DNA of 64,000 nt, from positions 31,915,541-31,979,540 of the forward strand of contig BTRK01000004.1 of NCBI GenBank assembly GCA_036245805.1, given 5' to 3'. A program made the position numbers and the translations under genes. This stretch comes from Pristionchus mayeri. Taxonomy: Eukaryota; Nematoda; Chromadorea; Rhabditida; Neodiplogasteridae. This document shows, piece by piece, positions 58,288 through 64,000 of this stretch; within the stretch, counting starts at the first letter, position 1, and every line of letters begins with the position of its first letter. The notes under the pieces were generated by a model. That model saw only the letters and a list, made by a program, of their open reading frames with translations, made no database searches and was not told where the DNA came from.

Positions 58288-60086
58288 AGGCCGTACAGCG
58301 AAAAATAAAGTGTTGATTTTAAGATGTTCCTAGGGGTAACTTTTCACGTAGAGTCCGAAAATCGCCCTTAGAAATCCGTATCTCTAACACCTCGTTTTCT
58401 GTAGTACGCCTCAACATCGAGGTCGGTTTTTCTAACTTTTGAACGGATCATCCAAGCCCCGTACATAGCTAGTAATTCTAAAAGAACTCGACGAGATAAG
58501 CATTTTTACTTTTGGAAGTAAAATGCTAGCTTATCTGAGAAAAAAATTATGACCAGTTTAATTCTCAAAATTCTCACCCTGAAATTGTTTTTTTGCGAAT
58601 GTACAAAGGAAATCAACTTATTCGATTCCCCGTTAAAAGTTACCCCTAAGTGCAAAATTTCACCAAAAAAACTTTGTCGAAAAGTGGTTTCTCGAATAAA
58701 GGAAGAAGTCGGGGTGGTTATTTTCGCCCATTTTTACGCAGTTTCCTGCAGAAGCTTCGTGAGTTACGATCAGTTCTCAACTTTTTTCGACGATTCTACA
58801 CTTGGGAAGAAATATGAACCTGAAAAACTCCGAGTTTTGAGAATTTCTGAAAACTCGATTTTCTCAACTTCGACATTTCCCATTTTTATGCATTTATAAC
58901 ATCTCATTTTCAAATCACATCCCACTACTACCCATTAAATCTTGCAGAATGTACCAACAGGAGTCGGAAAATTAACATGTGGCTGGCCTTTTGCGGAAAA
59001 TTCTAATTGCTATTTACCTGAAAACGCAATGCCGACGGTAGGAAAAATATTCAAATTGATCATTTGACAACTTTTGAAAGTATTTTGATCTGTGTTGCGG
59101 TTGTTTAAACTATATCAATCTCAGTTACTCTAAATCAGCGCATAAATAACAGCTAAACGTAAATTGAAAAAATATCGAAAATCTGAGCACTGAAAACCAA
59201 AAAAATTGAAAACGATGAATACGCCTTGTAGTCAACCCCATCCGATGAAATTTTTACAGAAACACATGAAACAAGCAAAATACCGACTATTTATGCAAAA
59301 CTGTACTCTAAATCGTATTTTATTCGTTTTCATATCTCGCTGAATCGTGTTCTTAACCAACAATTAGTCTGATGCAGAAACATGGGGCCACCCAATATGT
59401 TAATTTTCCGACTCATGTTGGTACATTCTGCAAGATTTAATGGGCAGTAGTGGGATGTGATTTGAAAATGAGATGTTATAAATGCATAAAAATGGGAAAT
59501 GTCGAAGTTGAGAAAATCGAGTTTTCAGAAATTCTAAAAAATTCGGAGTTTTTCAGGTTCATATTTCTTCCCAAGTGTAGAATCGTCGAAAAAAGTTGAG
59601 AACTGATCGTAACTCACGAAGGTTCTGCAGGAAACTGCGTAAAAATGGGCGAAAATAACCACCCCGACTTCTTCCTTTATTCGAGAAACCACTTTTCGAC
59701 AAAGTTTTTTTGGTGAAATTTTGCACTTAGGGGTAACTTTTAACGGGGAATCGAATAAGTTGATTTCCTTTGTACATTCGCGAAAAACAATTTCAGGGTG
59801 AGAATTTTGAGATTTCACCTGGTCATATTTTTTTTCACAGATGAGCTAGCATTTTACTTCCAACAGTAAAAATGCTTATCTCGTCGAGTTCTTTTAGAAT
59901 TACTAGCTATGTACGGGGCGTGGATGATCCGTTCAAAAGTTAGAAAAACCGACCTCGATGTTGAGGCGTACTACAGAAAACGAGGTGTTAGAGATACGGA
60001 TTTCTAAGGGCGATTTTCGGACTCTACGTGAAAAGTTACCCCTAGGAACATCTTAAAATCAACACTTTATTTTTCGCTGTACGGCA
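58288..60086. mobile_element. Long foldback element, family A copy 2
   Basis: 1.8 kb palindrome whose ends AGGCCGTACAGCGAAAAATA and inner block CTAGGGGTAACTTTTCACGT match copy 1 at 12791-14671. The centres differ: here each arm holds a peptide-coding-looking stretch (FDSPLKVTPKCKISPKKLCR) that reads on + at 58610 and - at about 59750. I take this as chance coding in paired arms. Centre near 59180. Confidence 0.85.
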
Positions 60087-60135
60087 TATAGTTTGAACTG
60101 GTCAATTCTCTCAGATAGTCACTCTTATGTAGATA

Positions 60136-61041
60136 TTAGGTTGATGCAAAAGTTTCTTTACAAGGCATTTTAAAATTTTTGTAGCGAATGCTTCACTTCT
60201 GTGAAAGGCCACGCCGGGATTATTTGGGGTAGTATTGGGTCACTACAATAATTGGTTTCTATCGAATCGATCGAACGTCGTTAGGTAGAAAAACATTGAT
60301 AACTGAAAATGTGCAAATTTTCGGTTTTTTTGGTCCTCAGCAAAATTAATCTGAAAATTAAAACCAACAAAGTTTCACTTCCGTTCTTTTGAGAAGTTAA
60401 TTAGTAAAGGTTGTTACGTCATATGGTCAATTGAAATCATAGTTTCGGAACCTCTCGGAAAACTTGTGATTCGAAATATCTCGTTTTCGTCATCAAAAAT
60501 TCGAAATTTGTATATACGGAAATGCGGCTCTTGAGAGGAACAATGAATCTTCATCATCTTTCTGTGATAGCTTCAGTGTGAGAGGTACTTCTGATTTCAA
60601 ACCATTTGAGACCATTAGGTCAAACATAAAAAATGTTGGGCGCGAATAAACCAAACCTTCAAATTTCACGAACTCGAGAATCCGAAATTTGTGCCTCTCT
60701 GGACCAGCGATTCCATGAATGATCCGGCACTCTTCTCACACTAAGATGCCTAGTCGTCATGCTTTACACAGATTGTGTTATTGTTGCGTTATCATCACTG
60801 CGAAAAGTATACTGATCCTCCAAAGAATCCAACGGAAATTTCAATTTTGTGATTTTGGTCGCTTATCATGTATGTATACTTGATTGATCAAATATGAACT
60901 AGTGTGCGATAGTGAGAGTACACACCCACTAATAAAATGGACAAACCCATATGAGCATAGTTCAAGAGAGAAGTAAGAGGGAACTGGGGAACTCGAAAAC
61001 GCAAAAAGAAAATTTGTAAAGAAACTTTTGCATCAACCTGA
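60136..61041. mobile_element. Non-autonomous mariner-type element
   Basis: Ends TTAGGTTGATGCAAAAGTTT and complement (AAACTTTTGCATCAACCTGA), TA on both sides (60134-60135, 61042-61043). About 0.9 kb, no transposase visible. Confidence 0.8.
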
Positions 61042-61700
61042 TAAATGAATAATCTAGATAGTATTTCATGATTATTTACTATCATTAACGGGAGAAATGC
61101 TAGAAAAAATGGTAACATGTTGATCGAAGCCGGTACTCGTTGAAGAATGTGGGACGAAAAGCCAGAATGGAAGCCACGGCTAAGTACTAAATGTTTGTCA
61201 ATATCGTTGTTTTTTTCGGTTATTATTTATTAAGAGTGAACTGAATAACGTCTATATTTCCGTTGGAGATGAGGGAGGAACAGAGGCCTGAAATGATATA
61301 TTTGTATTCGTTTTTTTATGATCGAGAAACGGCTTAATGTACTACTGGTTCAATCAGAAATTGCTAAAACGTCATTATTTGCAAATTCAATACAACAACT
61401 TTATGTTTTACGTATTGGTGCTTACCAATGTAGAACTGCCACTTTCGATGGAATTCGGACGAGTATCCAAGGGAGGAAATGTCTCTCTCGCGATCCATCC
61501 ATGCACTGGAAATTATCATTGCTATTGAATTCGAAAAGTTAGACTAGGGTTTCATAGTGAATCGGATGAATAATAATGTTGCCTGTGTTTAAATGATACT
61601 CTCTAGCGTACAAAGATAATATAATGTCTGCATAAATTATCAGTTACCATATTTCAATCAGTTTACATGAATATTCCATCAATTATGAAATAAAATATTT

Positions 61701-62060
61701 AAGAGACCCAGGGAACGTAACAATTGATGTGGGTCCACGGATGGCCAAAAATTCGATAATTCCCATACTTTTTTTCTAAAGTGGGGATCCCGAGTGCTGA
61801 TCGCCGGCAACAATGACTAAGGCTAGGGGTCGATTTTGAAAAAGTTTCTGGCACCCCTCACTTTTGGGGTCGAAAAATTTACTTCCTCAAAATCATGTGA
61901 AATATAGTTTTTCTGGATTGTTTTCATGCGTAGAAACCGAATTTCCGCATTCGAACGCGAGAAAATGATAATGAAGAAAGATATGGCTGAAATACCGAAA
62001 ATTTCGATCCGAAATGGCACATAAAGTGACATAACTAAATTTCAAAAAATATGATATTGG
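61701..62060. repeat. Single arm of foldback family C
   Basis: AAGAGACCC...GGAACGTAAC...GGTCCACGGATGGCC and GGTCGATTTTGAAAAAGTTT follow the left arm of 32022-33586; no opposite arm is present. Confidence 0.65.
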
Positions 62061-62956
62061 GTGATTAGTATTTTTTTAATCTACTAGTGGTATCACACCT
62101 CCCATAATTTTTAGGGATTTAAAAAAAATGGATATTTCGACTTTTTCGACTCTGAATCATCCAGGACATTAAATGTTTGTAAATTTCTTCATCCCTATCA
62201 AGTAATATTTCTTAAATTATTAGTTGATAGGGAGCTGTTGAGTGTTTAATCCTTTCAATTTTAACCTTATTCTAATTTACGTGTTATTTCACATTTTTAC
62301 CTTACTAGGTTTCTCTCCCCTTCTTCTCATAACAGTGATTAACAATTCCTTCAGAATAGAGATGCTAAGGATTCTCAAATTATGGAGGTACGCCAATGCT
62401 TTTCCCCATTATACTTGCAAATTTGCTTCACAAATTGGCAATCTATGTAATGACACTACGTAAAGACACTGATGAAAGTACCGTAGTAAAACTAAAGACC
62501 CAGTGCAATTCCTTAATTTTTCAGAAAGATCGATAATTTAGTCAAATATCTATGAGGTCATTCAAAGGGTTAACTCCATGCCCACGCCCTGAAAAGTAGA
62601 AACACTGATGAGGCGCGACAACTCGTTAGTATAATGATGCCATAGGACCATAGCGGAAAAAAATACGAGACGGAATATGTTTCACTTTCCAATTTGCATC
62701 CAAATTCAATTATCGATCTCTCGTCCTCATCGCTCTCTCCCTCTCTTCTCCATTCATTCCTCTCCCTTTCCCCGCTCGCTCGCGGTTCTCTCCCTCCCCT
62801 CTCCCTCCTCCCTTCTCCTCTCTCCGGACTGCTCGCTCACTGGAGAAAAGCTACGATCGGAGAAAGAGTGGTGAGTGCGAGATCTGACCTGTTTTTTTCC
62901 GTGTTGTTGTTTTTTTTACATATAAAAACAACAAAAATAAAATAAAAGCGGTTGAG
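62061..62956. other. Probable upstream region of the 62957 gene
   Basis: AT-rich, then a strong CT-rich tract at about 62715-62830 just before the signal-peptide exon. A similar pyrimidine tract precedes the 21481 exon. Confidence 0.4.
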
Positions 62957-63046
62957 ATGCCTACTCTGTGGCTGCTTCTCCTTCTCCATCTCCACTGGAT
63001 TCGATCGGAACCCGCGGAGTTCTTCACCAAATGCGATGCGACTACG
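62957..63046 (+). CDS. First exon of a secreted or membrane protein
   Basis: ATG followed by a Leu-rich signal peptide (MPTLWLLLLLHLHWIRSEPA) and FFTKCDATT, then a GTAGGT donor. Layout matches the 21481 exon of the large modular protein: CT-rich tract, signal peptide, one Cys soon after cleavage, donor after about 30 codons. It may start a relative of that gene. Later exons are not recognised before the window ends. Confidence 0.5.
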
Positions 63047-64000
63047 GTAGGTGCAGGGGAGCGAATCACGGAGTGAAGGAAGGGGGGAGCGGGCCCTTCC
63101 CTGCAAGAAAATTTATCACTCGACCCCTCGACGGGCAAATGTAGTTGTGAAATGGGCGTTATTGTGCTGTGGAGAATCGAAAACTGAGTCGGGGAGAGGT
63201 CATTCGAATGGAAGTGATTTGTCCACGTGATGTTATTGATGACGTGGCCTATTGATCGACTGAAAAATAACTAGTCATTTTTCCATCTTCGCCCATCGCC
63301 AATCGGTCGTTGTTCTCTGATCAACGATGTTTACTTCACAATCCATCAATGACTGGATAAGCTGATGCGTCTCCCATCTTCGACTCATCGACAAGCATCG
63401 TCTGCCATCAACTGAGGGAGGATAACAGAAGACGTCGTCGACAGTAAAGTAATCGTCGTCATCGAGAATCCATCGACGACCTCTCCGGATTCTGCCGCAC
63501 ATGTCGCAGATTCAGCTTCTTTACTCATAATACAAGAACTCACAGGATCGGTGTTTAGCACTGGATGCTCATACAGTTTTCGCTTTCGCACCCACTCGCC
63601 ACTATTGAATAAATAGACCGTTGAAGAACTTATCATATCGCTATGGAGGGAATTGCAGTGATACATGATAAATAAAACATTTGAATGGGCAGCAAGGGAT
63701 TATCGTGTACCTATTTTTATGTAAACGATTTACTATTTCATTAGAATTATTATTATTATTATTACATTACTGGAGAGCCCCTTTCCTATTGTTGATCGCC
63801 TGTTAAATTTGTTGTTTCGTCGCGCTCCAGCTAGATCAATAATTATTATTGTAAATCCCTTTACATGCAAGTGAGCAAAATTTCTCTGATTGAATTCATG
63901 ATTCCGAGGCTTCGACACTCAAGCGATATACACGACCCCTGTTTCATCATCATGGCGAGTGACCATTGGTATATCTCCTTATTCAAGTCAGTTAATCAAG
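63047..64000. other. Right end of window, unassigned
   Basis: Probably intron of the 62957 gene. The minus strand is open at 63385-63666 (TVYLFNSGEWVRKRKLYEHP and a Ser/Thr-rich end) and overlaps a second frame; I have no homologue or splice evidence for it. Short TAT/ATT repeats near 63750. Confidence 0.35.

Noticed and set aside
58549..59818. Repeated ORF with conserved-looking peptide (CTKEINLFDSPLK) on both strands
   Set aside because: Also the mirrored arms of a foldback; identity reflects arm symmetry, not protein selection.

Overview
The window is nuclear DNA of a nematode. The evidence is a cuticle collagen, an HSP-25-like small heat-shock protein, nematode-type chemoreceptors, a UDP-glucuronosyltransferase relic, many short exons, and dense mariner/Tc1 and foldback repeats. 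The gene structure and intron style suggest a rhabditid or diplogastrid (Pristionchus-like) worm; that placement is inference. All gene models were read by eye from splice signals, reading phase and family motifs.

Layout. 83-4158 (+): the C-terminal half of a poly(ADP-ribose) glycohydrolase, with a mariner-like relic in one intron. 4159-5801: intergenic, with a second mariner-type element. 5802-8524 (+): a 13-exon cuticle collagen with a Gln-rich and Thr-rich tail. 8840-16447 (+): an HSP-25-type sHSP; one intron carries a 3.1 kb mariner-type element with a 1.9 kb foldback nested inside it. 17586-20677 (+): a ten-exon seven-helix receptor. 21481-46748 (+): what looks like one very large gene for a type I membrane protein. 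It has a signal peptide, many four-cysteine CCP/sushi-like modules (six as tandem three-exon units at 39922-42961), a Pro/Thr stalk, one transmembrane helix and a short tail. Its 5' half is heavily invaded by a LINE relic, long palindromic foldbacks and a Tc1/mariner relic. 48499-48884 (-): a piece of acyl-CoA dehydrogenase. 50837-52514 (+): an srg-like chemoreceptor with two phase breaks. 54001-58167 (+): a broken UDP-glucuronosyltransferase whose intron carries a complete, intact-looking mariner (55707-56964). 58288-62060: more foldback and mariner material. 62957-63046 (+): the signal-peptide exon of a further secreted or membrane protein.

The least expected signals are: (1) a short motif, TACGGTAG, just inside 5' splice sites, with its complement CTACCGTA just before 3' splice sites of the same introns; (2) the modular membrane protein, which I cannot match to a named family; (3) two families of 1.5-1.9 kb foldbacks, nested inside mariner or Tc1 elements; (4) several GC-AG introns. 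No operon or CRISPR-like structure is visible, and the neighbouring genes show no obvious shared pathway.
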